Counted from the stretch's first letter, positions 1 to 7,632 are shown. The stretch is 18,494 nt of DNA from Oscillospiraceae bacterium (GCA_015067385.1 SVMP01000019.1:1-18494); one strand, 5' to 3'. Numbers and translations are program-made. The notes: generated from the sequence alone by a model not told the origin.

Positions 1-1
1 A

Positions 2-727
2 GACTGTTTTTACAGCTCCTTCCGTCCCTCCTTTGGATTTAATGACGGATACGAGCGAAAGGTCACGTTCCCCGATCGCCGCATGCGCTATATCACCATC
101 AATTTCCCGTCCTACAGCCACGTCACCAATCTTTATATTGGATTACAGCAGGATGCAACGCTGGGAGGCGGTTTGAAATACCTCCCGATCCTTCCCGTTG
201 TCTATTACGGTAGCTCGATAACTCAAGGTGCGTGTTCATCTCGTCCGGGAAATATTTATCAGAATATAATTGCACGCCGTTTGAATATCGACTATATAAA
301 TCTCGGTTTTTCGGGCAGCGCAAGAGCTGAAAAAATAATTTGCGACTATATGGCAACGCTTTCGATGTCTGCTTTCGTTTCGGATTATGACCACAATGCG
401 CCCGATCCCGATCATCTTGAAAAAACTCATTTTGAACTTTACAAGACGATCCGCACAAAACATCCCGATATTCCGTATATCATGATAACTCGTCCCGACT
501 ACCGAAACGGCGATCGGACAGAGCAACGCAGACAGATCGTTATTAACAGTTACGAAAGAGCAAAAGAGCTTGGCGATAAAAATGTTTATTTTATCGACGG
601 TAAGGAGTTCTTCGTCGGAAAATATGCCGATATGTGTACTGTTGACGGCTGTCACCCGACCGATCTCGGCTTCTCTTTTATGGCGGATACGATCGGAGAT
701 GTCCTTGAAAAAGTTTTGCCGCTTTAA
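2..727 (+). CDS. SGNH/GDSL-family hydrolase (esterase-like), 5' end outside window
   Basis: The frame is open from the left edge to the TAA at 725-727. The in-frame ATG at 83 is therefore probably internal, and the true start lies upstream. The visible part (about 241 residues) starts with a beta-rich stretch of the kind that precedes the catalytic domain in the GxDLY-type SGNH hydrolases. The catalytic block is YYGSSITQG, with the nucleophile as the second Ser, followed by NLGFSGSA (oxyanion Gly), DYDHNAPD (block III Asn) and DGCHPTDLG (Asp-x-x-His dyad) near the end. Members of this family are serine esterases, often acting on acylated sugars. The next gene, 31 bases downstream, is a beta-propeller glycosidase-like protein, so a shared role in taking apart a decorated oligosaccharide is likely. 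The substrate cannot be read from sequence. No signal peptide can be judged because the N-terminus is missing. Confidence 0.88.
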   Translation, partial: DCFYSSFRPSFGFNDGYERKVTFPDRRMRYITINFPSYSHVTNLYIGLQQDATLGGGLKYLPILPVVYYGSSITQGACSSRPGNIYQNIIARRLNIDYINLGFSGSARAEKIICDYMATLSMSAFVSDYDHNAPDPDHLEKTHFELYKTIRTKHPDIPYIMITRPDYRNGDRTEQRRQIVINSYERAKELGDKNVYFIDGKEFFVGKYADMCTVDGCHPTDLGFSFMADTIGDVLEKVLPL

Positions 728-758
728 TTTTTTTTTATCAGTAGAAGGAGGAAGAAAA

Positions 759-2156
759 ATGAAAACAGTAAGGGAAAATTGCTTTAACTATGAATTGATC
801 CTTGAATGGAAAGGCGACGTTTTCGGACAGATCGAAATAGATTATGCCCAGGATTTTGAAAACATAAACCATGCTATTTTAAGAATATCCGCAGACGGTG
901 TTAAAATGGCAATTAAATCTCCCCATGGCGAACAGATACTGAAAACCGATGATCATGTTCCTCAAGGAAAAGTCATATTTCTTCGCAGGGGTAATTATGC
1001 ACGTGTCCTTTATGACGGCAGGGAAATGTACTTGCAGGGAGGAACAGGCGAATGGTACGGTCACTATATGGCGGAAAAAGCTGTTCTAACTATTGATGAT
1101 TCGGAAAACAATTTGATTTCATGCCTTTATACTTCTCTTGATTGGCTCATAGCGCCCGATGCTCCCGCTGTAACTGCAGGCGAAGACGGCACATATTACG
1201 AACAGCAGATAATCCCCGGTGCCGTTATTGAACATGACGGTGTGTGGTATATGTACTGTATGTGCGGAATGAAGGGAAACGAGGAAGGTTCTTCAAAACG
1301 TGTTATCGGTGTTGCGACATCAACGGACCTCGTCAACTGGACTGTTATGCCTAAACCTCTTATCGATCACGGAATACTCGGTGTTGAAGGCGAAAATCTG
1401 TATCCAAACGCTTGCTTGAAAAATGCGGACGGTAAATTTGTACTCTTTTTCTCTGCGCAAGCATTTCCCAAATGGATCGGCGTATATGCCCTGATTTCGG
1501 ATTCTCCTCTCGGTCCGTTCGTTCTTTGCAAGGAAAATCCCGTCATTCCTTCCGATAAACCAATGCATGAGTTTGATGCTGTTGAGTGTAATTTGCCTCA
1601 AGGCAGATATTTATTGTATTTAACAACATTTCAGCAAGGTTCCGATACCGAAAAAGCAGGCGACAGAGGTATTCTTTATTTCAGTGACGACCTTATTCAT
1701 TGGAAAAAGGATACGGATATGGCTCCGTTCCGTCCCGAAACAGAGAACGGTTGGGATTTCGCTCATGTCAGAACGAGAGGAATCAATAAGATCGGAGATA
1801 CGTGGTATCTATGGTACGAGGGCGTAGGTCATTGGCATGCTCCAAAGAACGATTTTGATGATGAAAACGCATTTGTTAACTGTGAGTGGTGGGATGTCGT
1901 CGGACTTGCTCGTTCAAAGGATCTTCAAAATTGGGAATACTATCACCGAAATCCTTGCTTTGTTCCTCAGGGACGTTCGATTGACAGATATGACAGCAGA
2001 TGGGTCGGCTGGCCGAGAATGGTCATAAAAGACGGAAAGGGTTATATCTTCCATTCTGCAAGCGGTCGAAAAGTTCATGTCGGCTGCAGAACGATCGATA
2101 TCGATGCTCTGACCGATTGGAAAACCGAAGGCGGAAAGATCGAAAAGTTGATTTAA
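759..2156 (+). CDS. five-bladed beta-propeller glycoside hydrolase-like protein (GH43/GH32-type fold)
   Basis: The frame is open further upstream, but the start is set at ATG 759, preceded by AGGAGG at 746-751; this gives 465 residues. The first ~130 residues are beta-rich and resemble a small accessory sandwich domain. From about residue 135 the protein shows repeated propeller-blade signatures: aromatic pairs such as WYMYCMC, TDLVNW, DDLIHW, WYLWYEG and KDLQNW, with acidic residues on the neighbouring strands. This is the pattern of the GH43/GH32/GH62/GH68-type five-bladed propellers. There is no signal peptide, so it probably acts in the cytoplasm on imported oligosaccharides. It follows the SGNH esterase by 31 bases and is probably cotranscribed with it. 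I cannot assign a single GH family or substrate, and it could be a catalytically inactive relative. Confidence 0.75.
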   Translation: MKTVRENCFNYELILEWKGDVFGQIEIDYAQDFENINHAILRISADGVKMAIKSPHGEQILKTDDHVPQGKVIFLRRGNYARVLYDGREMYLQGGTGEWYGHYMAEKAVLTIDDSENNLISCLYTSLDWLIAPDAPAVTAGEDGTYYEQQIIPGAVIEHDGVWYMYCMCGMKGNEEGSSKRVIGVATSTDLVNWTVMPKPLIDHGILGVEGENLYPNACLKNADGKFVLFFSAQAFPKWIGVYALISDSPLGPFVLCKENPVIPSDKPMHEFDAVECNLPQGRYLLYLTTFQQGSDTEKAGDRGILYFSDDLIHWKKDTDMAPFRPETENGWDFAHVRTRGINKIGDTWYLWYEGVGHWHAPKNDFDDENAFVNCEWWDVVGLARSKDLQNWEYYHRNPCFVPQGRSIDRYDSRWVGWPRMVIKDGKGYIFHSASGRKVHVGCRTIDIDALTDWKTEGGKIEKLI

Positions 2157-2165
2157 ATATTTTCC

Positions 2166-2206
2166 GAAAACAAGTTCTATCATTGGTTGATGGGCTTGTT
2201 TTCTTA
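2166..2206 (+). terminator. possible terminator after the hydrolase pair
   Basis: A perfect 9-base inverted repeat (GAAAACAAG at 2166-2174, CTTGTTTTC at 2195-2203) closes a 20-base loop just after the stop codon. The T-rich part lies mostly in the 3' arm, so termination strength is uncertain. Confidence 0.4.
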
Positions 2207-2241
2207 TCTCCGAATCGGAGAATTATCATATTTTTATTCGC

Positions 2242-2270
2242 TTGACTCTACGGTTGGTTTCGTATATAAT
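2242..2270 (+). promoter_or_regulatory. SigA-type promoter for the XRE regulator pair
   Basis: TTGACT (2242-2247) and TATAAT (2265-2270) are separated by exactly 17 bases. Transcription would start near 2277, giving a leader of about 40 bases before the ATG at 2315. Confidence 0.8.
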
Positions 2271-2314
2271 ATACTCACAAGGCCGGACTTGAATTTGTAT
2301 TTGAGGTTATTAAA

Positions 2315-3172
2315 ATGTGTGAATTGAATTTTGGAGCAAAACTTACAGCTCTCCGTTCGGAAAAAGGCGTTACGCAGGATGAAGTTGCGAATGCACTTGA
2401 TATTTCGAATAAAACAGTATCAAAATGGGAAAACGGTTCATCGTCTCCCGATCTTGAAATGCTCGTTCGCATTGCTGAATATTTTGATGTAAGTACTGAC
2501 TATCTGCTTAACGTCTCCCGAAAAGGGTCTGTTAATATTGCCGAAGCTATCGACCGTGAGTTTTCAGGTATTGGCAGGTGCGATGCTGTTTTAAAGATAT
2601 TTGAATTGGAAGATAATATTTTTGCTTCAGCATTTGGACGAATGGGGGATTTGTCTGAAGAAAGAGAAGTTATCCCAGAGGTTTTTGCAAGAGGGCCGAG
2701 AAAGATCATAAGCAATGAATATGTTTATCAGATGAATGTCGGCTCTGAAAACTTGAATATGTCTTGCTCTCTTTTTAGGAATAAATCCAATTTTGCGTGG
2801 CTCAATGATGAGGAGAGCATTCGTCGGATGTCAGACCTCTTCGGATTTTTTGCGGATAAACTGTCATTTAAAATTTGCAGGGCTCTTCATTCAGAATCTT
2901 TTCCGGTTAATTTTACGGCAAAATATCTTGCTTCTGCTGTCGGATCCGATGAGGAACATGTGACCGAACTTCTTGAATATGCATGTCGTATAGAACTTTG
3001 TGATAAACAAATGGCACATTTGAACGATGGTGATATGTATGTTTATACATCTCATGGGCATGGTCGTATATTAATGTTGCTTTCTGTTGCGTATGAACAT
3101 ATGTGCGGAAAAAATTGCCATAGTTATTTTAATGGAGGTTCATCTAAAATGATAGGGGAGATTAAGAAATGA
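2315..3172 (+). CDS. XRE-family transcriptional regulator with C-terminal sensor/wHTH-like region (first of a tandem pair)
   Basis: This 285-residue protein opens with a classical Cro/CI helix-turn-helix (residues ~5-65; TQDEVANALDISNKTVSKWE is the recognition region). The remaining ~215 residues do not match a domain I can name. Residues ~185-265 have the helix-helix-strand look of a second winged helix (ICRALHS...LASAVGSDEEHVTELLEY...DMYVY). The start is ATG 2315, preceded by TTGAGG and the promoter at 2242-2270. The end overlaps the next gene by four bases (ATGA, 3169-3172), implying translational coupling. The neighbour is colinear with it along the whole length, so the two are ancient duplicates and may act as a heterodimer. 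The target could be the adjacent hydrolase genes or the pair itself; this is inference only. Confidence 0.85.
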   Translation: MCELNFGAKLTALRSEKGVTQDEVANALDISNKTVSKWENGSSSPDLEMLVRIAEYFDVSTDYLLNVSRKGSVNIAEAIDREFSGIGRCDAVLKIFELEDNIFASAFGRMGDLSEEREVIPEVFARGPRKIISNEYVYQMNVGSENLNMSCSLFRNKSNFAWLNDEESIRRMSDLFGFFADKLSFKICRALHSESFPVNFTAKYLASAVGSDEEHVTELLEYACRIELCDKQMAHLNDGDMYVYTSHGHGRILMLLSVAYEHMCGKNCHSYFNGGSSKMIGEIKK

Positions 3173-3990
3173 GCTTATCCGAAAATATCAGAAAATTCAG
3201 AACCGAGAAAAATATGACACAGGAGCAACTTGCAAATCTTCTCGGTGTGTCCTCTCAGACAGTCTCAAAATGGGAGACGAGCGAAACATACCCCGACGGA
3301 TCGCTTCTTGTTCCGCTTGCAAATACTCTTGACGTCTCTCTCGACAGGCTTTTCGGTAATCAGAACGTCTGTGTCGCCGATATTTCAATTTCCGTAATGA
3401 ATGTTTTAGCTAAAGAGTCAGATGAAAATAAATTTGATTTGGCGAGAACTTTATGCTGGTATATTGAAAAGGGATTGTTCGGTTTGCTTGATGATACAGA
3501 CGATCTTTTTGAAACTGCTGATTCGGTTAAAAATGATTCATATATTCTTAACGATCGTGGCTTTACGCAGATCTCAAACGGCAAAGCCCCATTCTTCTCT
3601 CTGTTTCCCGAACCGGAGTGCGGTTGGGGCGAGATTATCGGTGACGGAGAAGAGATGCGAAAGATCTTCGAATGTCTTTCGTCTCCCGAAACGATGAAAG
3701 CTATTTTGTATATTCACAGCAAAGAATCAAATTATATTTTCGAGGATGTTGTTCTTGTTCGTGAATGTAATATCCCCAACGAGTGTCTCGAAAAAGTTGT
3801 TTCCGATCTTTTGTCGCTTAATCTGCTTGTTCGTAAAGATATAAATATTGACGGTAAAGATACTATTCTTTATGAAACAAGACCTTCTCATAAAATAATA
3901 GCACTTCTGCTCTTTGCTCAAAATATGAATTATTCGGGTGGTTATTCGTATCAGATTATTAATCGATCGGAAACGCCTTTCTTAAGATAA
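3169..3990 (+). CDS. XRE-family transcriptional regulator (second of a tandem paralogous pair)
   Basis: This 273-residue protein has an N-terminal helix-turn-helix at residues ~5-62 (TQEQLANLLGVSSQTVSKWE). A C-terminal region of ~200 residues is laid out like that of the preceding regulator. Its middle carries an aromatic, proline-rich segment, FFSLFPEPECGW, at the position where the upstream partner has a degenerate counterpart. Residues ~170-255 again look like a winged helix, ending in IIALLLFAQNM against ILMLLSVAYEHM in the partner. The start ATG overlaps the upstream stop (ATGA), and an AGGGGAG ribosome binding site lies at 3154-3160 inside the upstream gene. A strong terminator follows directly, so the two regulators form a closed bicistronic unit. 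The ligand and target are unknown. Confidence 0.85.
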   Translation: MSLSENIRKFRTEKNMTQEQLANLLGVSSQTVSKWETSETYPDGSLLVPLANTLDVSLDRLFGNQNVCVADISISVMNVLAKESDENKFDLARTLCWYIEKGLFGLLDDTDDLFETADSVKNDSYILNDRGFTQISNGKAPFFSLFPEPECGWGEIIGDGEEMRKIFECLSSPETMKAILYIHSKESNYIFEDVVLVRECNIPNECLEKVVSDLLSLNLLVRKDINIDGKDTILYETRPSHKIIALLLFAQNMNYSGGYSYQIINRSETPFLR

Positions 3991-3996
3991 TATGCA

Positions 3997-4032
3997 AACC
4001 CTTTCCATTATCGGAAAGGGTTGTTCTTTTTA
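3997..4032 (+). terminator. intrinsic terminator of the XRE pair
   Basis: A perfect 10-base stem (AACCCTTTCC at 3997-4006, GGAAAGGGTT at 4013-4022) with a 6-base loop is followed by the T-rich run GTTCTTTTTAT. The base of the stem is A-T, typical of a Rho-independent terminator. Confidence 0.9.
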
Positions 4033-4126
4033 TATAGGTGTAAATGTGTCTTACTTTACATTAAGGCTTGTTCTGTCCTTTTATATTGGGCTTGAGCTCG
4101 GATTTTCGCCCGTAAAAGCAGATGAC

Positions 4127-4155
4127 TTGACAATAAAGTGATTTTGTGGTATAAT
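4127..4155 (+). promoter_or_regulatory. consensus SigA promoter with extended -10 for the LRR lipoprotein operon
   Basis: TTGACA (4127-4132) and TATAAT (4150-4155) are 17 bases apart, and TGG precedes the -10 (extended -10 element). All twelve hexamer bases match consensus, so unless repressed this should be a very strong promoter. Confidence 0.88.
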
Positions 4156-4166
4156 GTACATATAAA

Positions 4167-4180
4167 TACTATATATAGTA
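4167..4180 (+). promoter_or_regulatory. 14-base perfect palindrome at the transcription start (candidate operator)
   Basis: TACTATATATAGTA is identical to its own reverse complement and lies 11 bases after the -10 box, at roughly +6 to +19. Its position on an otherwise consensus promoter suggests a repressor site. The binding protein is not identifiable from sequence, and the AT-rich composition means chance is possible. Confidence 0.45.
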
Positions 4181-4194
4181 GAAAACGGTGTTGT

Positions 4195-6411
4195 ATGAGC
4201 TCTTTCAGAAAGATCATATCTGCTTTAATAATTACCTTGGTCATGGCTGTAATGCTTATGACCTTTACTTCATGCACCGAAAAGGATATTGAAGTTTATG
4301 ATAATCTTGAGATGACGATCCTCAAAGACCTCATCGAAGATATATCTCAATACGATCTTTCCGTTACCGCAAAGCGTACTCTTGACGATGTCATAGCTCT
4401 TTATAACGATGAAACTGTTTCGGATTTCGATATTTCAGCCGCAATAGTATCGCTGTCAAAAGTTAAAAACGAAATACTGCTTCAACCTGTTATTTTTATT
4501 GACGGTGCAGCCGAAATGAAAGTCAAGACAGCGTTGGGACTTCCTCAAAACGCTCTTATCACCGTTTCCGATATTCTTAAAGTTAAGGAACTTGATCTTT
4601 CTTATACTGAAGCCGATGCTGCCGCAGGTCTTCCGAAGATCAATTTTATATCCGATTTTGCCCGATTCCCGAGCCTTAAAAAACTCAACGTTTCAGGTCA
4701 TTCAATATCCGATTTCAGCGGAGCCGAAAAGCTTGTAGGGCTGACTTCTCTCGATATTTCAAACAATGTTCCCGAGGCTGTCGTTCAGGTCGATCTTTCT
4801 CCTGTTTTTGCCTTAACATCTCTTGAATATCTTAATATTTCCAATAATTCCATTACCGACATCGCAGAGCTTTCTTCCATGATCGCTCTTGAATACGTCG
4901 ATATCTCGGAAAATCCCGTTAAGGATCTTTCTCCTCTTGCGGCTCTTCCGAAGCTTGAAAGACTTACGGCGAGAAACTGTGAGTTCGATTTTAACTATCT
5001 TCGTGCGCTTCGTTCTCTTTTAACTCTCGATGTCTCCGATTCTGTTTTGTCTTCGACCGTTGATTTTTCTCTGCTCACGACCCTCAAAAATCTAACCGCT
5101 GAAAATATTCCCGCATCTCAGGCGTTGACGGTTTCCGGGCTTACAGGTCTTGTTTCTCTCGATATTTCAAATTGCGGTCTTTCCGATATTTCATTTGTTT
5201 CTGCATTTGAAGAGATCGTTTATCTTGATATATCCGATAACGAAATAACGGATTTTTCCGTCCTTTCGGAGCTTTCTTCTCTTGCAACGCTCGATGCGTC
5301 CGGAAATAATGCCGTATCTGTTGTTTTAGGATACATGCCTTCTCTCATGTGTGCCGATTTTTCCGATAATGAAATTTCGTCACTTTACATGAATTCCGAT
5401 TATACGTCTCTCGGAAAGCTTAATGTTTCTTCAAACGAGCTTTCGGTTTTTGTTTTAACAAAAGCAGAGTGGCTGTCAGAACTTGATGTTTCCGATAATA
5501 ATTTTACAGACGCCTCTTTTATTTCCGCATTCAAAAATCTCAGATCTCTCGATATTTCCGATAATGAAATAACTTCTCTTAATCTTAACGGTCTTGCAAA
5601 GCTCTCTTTTCTCGATGCTTCGGGCTGTCCGTTATCTTCAACTGCAGGCATTGCGTATGCAACGGCTCTTACCGATCTTGATCTTTCCGCAACGACCGTT
5701 TGCGATATTGACGGTCTGAAAACTCTTTCCGCATTAAAAAAACTTTCCGTCAAACTTAATCTTGTCGAAGATATCTCTCCGCTTTCTGTTCTTACTTCGC
5801 TCGAAGAACTCACTCTCATCGGAATGCAGCAGAGTGAATGGTCCGTTTTTACAGGTATGACGGAACTTCGCAGTCTTCGTATTCTTTCGTCGCCCGTAAA
5901 ACAGCCGCTTATTAAAAACCTGCCGAAACTCGAATATATCGAACTTAACGGCTGCCGCTCGGTAACGGATATTTCTCTTATTACCGATCTTCCGTCTCTT
6001 ACGGAGATGTTTATCAATAAAGTAGATATCCCGTCTCCGGTAGTTCACGGTCTTCCGTCTCTTAAGAAACTTACCATGACAAATGCGGATATCGAATACG
6101 TCAATATGATAGACGATCTTCCGTCTCTTGAATATCTTGATATTTCAAATAATGATTTTGAGGCTCTTGAATTCGGAACATCATTGCCCGCTTTGAAATA
6201 TCTTGATCTTTCGTCTTCCAGAATATACGTTATTGACGATCTGAACATCACAATGAATATGGGCTCTCTCGATCTCAGCGATAATTCCATAAAAAAAATA
6301 GGCAAACTTTCCGAACTTTTCACAGAGCTTGAATATCTTGATCTGTCGGAAAATAAAATAAAGGATTACTCTCCTCTTGAAAATATTCGGATAGGAGAGT
6401 TGGTTGAATAA
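4195..6411 (+). CDS. leucine-rich-repeat lipoprotein
   Basis: This 738-residue protein starts at ATG 4195. The frame is open upstream, but a start there would lie inside the promoter. The N-terminus has a basic start, a hydrophobic stretch (residues ~7-24) and a lipobox-like FTSC with Cys27, so it should be exported and lipid-anchored on the outer face of the membrane. Residues ~28-135 are a non-repeat region. From ~140 to the end the protein is almost entirely SDS22/internalin-like leucine-rich repeats of about 21-22 residues (LxxLDISDNEITDFSxLxxL), over twenty in number. It has no LPXTG, SLH or other wall anchor after the repeats. No good ribosome binding site precedes the ATG. The gene stop overlaps the next start by one base (TAATG). 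Binding of a surface or host protein, or sensing in partnership with the next gene product, is plausible but unproven. Confidence 0.85.
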   Translation: MSSFRKIISALIITLVMAVMLMTFTSCTEKDIEVYDNLEMTILKDLIEDISQYDLSVTAKRTLDDVIALYNDETVSDFDISAAIVSLSKVKNEILLQPVIFIDGAAEMKVKTALGLPQNALITVSDILKVKELDLSYTEADAAAGLPKINFISDFARFPSLKKLNVSGHSISDFSGAEKLVGLTSLDISNNVPEAVVQVDLSPVFALTSLEYLNISNNSITDIAELSSMIALEYVDISENPVKDLSPLAALPKLERLTARNCEFDFNYLRALRSLLTLDVSDSVLSSTVDFSLLTTLKNLTAENIPASQALTVSGLTGLVSLDISNCGLSDISFVSAFEEIVYLDISDNEITDFSVLSELSSLATLDASGNNAVSVVLGYMPSLMCADFSDNEISSLYMNSDYTSLGKLNVSSNELSVFVLTKAEWLSELDVSDNNFTDASFISAFKNLRSLDISDNEITSLNLNGLAKLSFLDASGCPLSSTAGIAYATALTDLDLSATTVCDIDGLKTLSALKKLSVKLNLVEDISPLSVLTSLEELTLIGMQQSEWSVFTGMTELRSLRILSSPVKQPLIKNLPKLEYIELNGCRSVTDISLITDLPSLTEMFINKVDIPSPVVHGLPSLKKLTMTNADIEYVNMIDDLPSLEYLDISNNDFEALEFGTSLPALKYLDLSSSRIYVIDDLNITMNMGSLDLSDNSIKKIGKLSELFTELEYLDLSENKIKDYSPLENIRIGELVE

Positions 6412-6914
6412 TGTACAGCGAAAATTATAAAGCAAATAAATTAAGTTTTTGGCTTGTTCTTGTTTGTGTAACAGTTGTGTTTTGTCTTCTTTCTCTTCCC
6501 GAATGGCTCGGGTGGGAACAGTACAGCGGATTTTACGAGATAATCGTTCTTATTGCGGCTGCTGTGTTTATGTTTAACTTTATAAGACGCAGATTTTATG
6601 AGTATACTTACATCATAAACGAGGATATTATAACTGTTTGTCTTAAAGTCGGATCAAAGGATTCCGTTATCTGCCAGATACCTGTTAATAATATCATTGA
6701 TGTTTTTGAAAACAAGGATCTTGATTCTGTTAAAAAAGAATACGGTGTTGAAAATATCGTACGCTGTAACGGCGATATGCTCGGCAATAAGGGAACGAAT
6801 ATTGTCTATATCGATCCCGAAAAAACCGTAAAATCTTTATTGATCTTTATGCCAAGCGAAAAGTTTACTGAAATTTTACAAACCAAACGTATTGACAATC
6901 ATGTGAAAATATGA
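6411..6914 (+). CDS. small membrane protein with two transmembrane helices and a PH-like domain
   Basis: The 167-residue product has two hydrophobic helices (residues ~12-34 and ~41-58) separated by a short aromatic loop. A basic RRR stop-transfer stretch follows, then about 105 residues of alternating beta strands and a final helix. This layout (two helices, then a beta-rich cytoplasmic domain beginning YIINEDIITV) resembles bacterial PH-domain/YdbT-like membrane proteins, but the match is by pattern only. The start ATG shares one base with the stop of the LRR lipoprotein, implying strict translational coupling. That suggests the two work together at the membrane, one outside and one mostly inside. 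The -35 box of the following infC promoter lies within its last codons. Function unknown. Confidence 0.7.
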   Translation: MYSENYKANKLSFWLVLVCVTVVFCLLSLPEWLGWEQYSGFYEIIVLIAAAVFMFNFIRRRFYEYTYIINEDIITVCLKVGSKDSVICQIPVNNIIDVFENKDLDSVKKEYGVENIVRCNGDMLGNKGTNIVYIDPEKTVKSLLIFMPSEKFTEILQTKRIDNHVKI

Positions 6915-6920
6915 TATAAT
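6892..6920 (+). promoter_or_regulatory. promoter of the infC-rpmI-rplT operon
   Basis: TTGACA (6892-6897) and TATAAT (6915-6920) are 17 bases apart, a full consensus match. The -35 lies inside the end of the upstream membrane-protein gene. The start of transcription would be near 6927, giving a leader of about 135 bases. Confidence 0.88.
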
Positions 6921-6926
6921 ATTCGA

Positions 6927-7061
6927 GCACAATGAAGAAGACTCTGTCTCACCTTGTCCGATCATTATCGGCGGGTCAATATCGTAATTAACGCATTGCG
7001 TTCTTTTTACGGCGGACAGATTCTGTCTGCCGTTGTTTTTATTTAAGAGAAAAGAAAAATT
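6927..7061 (+). promoter_or_regulatory. attenuator leader of infC-rpmI-rplT (L20-leader type)
   Basis: Four elements are visible in the leader. TCTGTCT at 6943-6949 can pair with GGACAGA at 7014-7020 (7 pairs, one G-U). A small hairpin CCGAT/ATCGG lies at 6958-6971. A short hairpin AACGC/GCGTT at 6990-7002 is followed by CTTTTT. A strong terminator hairpin lies at 7009-7033. Because 7014-7020 belongs to both the terminator stem and the long-range pairing, the two folds exclude each other. In Bacillus subtilis this operon is controlled by L20 binding a leader that chooses between such folds (the L20_leader family). The same logic here is an inference from position and structure. Confidence 0.7.
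7009..7043 (+). terminator. leader terminator (attenuator) upstream of infC
   Basis: The stem pairs ACGGCGGACAG (7009-7019) with CTGTCTGCCGT (7023-7033). It has 11 pairs including one G-U and a 3-base loop, and is followed by TGTTTTTATTT. It sits 18 bases before the infC ATG, so it must be read through for operon expression. Confidence 0.85.
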
Positions 7062-7595
7062 ATGGGGGGATCATTTATCAACGCGAAAACTATGCAGATA
7101 AACGAAGATATCCGCGATGCTCAGGTTCGTCTCGTAGGTGAAGACGGCGAGCAGTTGGGTATTCTTTCTGCCAAAGAAGCACAGAAATTGGCAATTCAGA
7201 AAGGTCTGGACCTTGTTAAAATAGCTCCTCAGGCAACTCCGCCTGTATGTAAGCTTATGGACTACAGTAAATACTGTTTTGAACAGGCTAAAAAAGCAAA
7301 GGAACAGAAAAAGAGCCAGAAAACCGTTTCTGTTAAAGAAGTTCAGCTCACAGTCAAGATCGCAGATCATGACCTTAACACGAAGCTTAATCATGCGCTT
7401 CGTTTCCTCAAGGACGGGGATAAAGTTAAAGTTGCCCTTCGTTTTAAGAGCAGAGAGATCCTTCATCCTGAATGGGGTACAGAGCTTATGGCTCGTTTCG
7501 CTCAGGGATGCGAGGAGTTGGGTGTTATCGAAAAACCGGCAAAACTTGACGGTCGCAATATGATAATGGTCATTGCACCTAAGACCTCAAAATAA
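7062..7595 (+). CDS. infC: translation initiation factor IF-3
   Basis: IF-3 binds the 30S subunit, prevents premature 50S joining and checks the start codon and initiator tRNA. The 177-residue product shows the N-domain motif INEDIRDAQVRLV (residues 13-25), GEQLGILSAKEA, and APQATPPVCKLMDYSKY (56-71). A lysine-rich linker (~77-89) follows, then the C-domain (VKEVQLTVKIADHDLNTKL, VKVALRFKSREILHPEWG, KLDGRNMIMVIAPK). It is complete and of normal length. The start is not certain. ATG 7062 has no clear ribosome binding site. The six-G run after it (7064-7069) is well placed for an in-frame ATC codon at 7077, and infC genes elsewhere use AUU or AUC starts. First gene of the infC-rpmI-rplT operon. 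Confidence 0.97.
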   Translation: MGGSFINAKTMQINEDIRDAQVRLVGEDGEQLGILSAKEAQKLAIQKGLDLVKIAPQATPPVCKLMDYSKYCFEQAKKAKEQKKSQKTVSVKEVQLTVKIADHDLNTKLNHALRFLKDGDKVKVALRFKSREILHPEWGTELMARFAQGCEELGVIEKPAKLDGRNMIMVIAPKTSK

Positions 7596-7632
7596 GCTTT
7601 TTAAATTAATTCACATAAAGGAGAACAAAAAA

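Noticed and set aside
4138..4194. GTG start for the LRR protein at 4138
   Set aside because: It lies between the -35 and -10 boxes of the promoter and would put a non-signal-like extension before the lipoprotein signal peptide.
5400..6017. 205-residue minus-strand frame within the LRR gene
   Set aside because: It is the reverse reading of a repetitive coding sequence; the plus frame has a lipoprotein signal and regular repeats, and the minus frame has no start signal.
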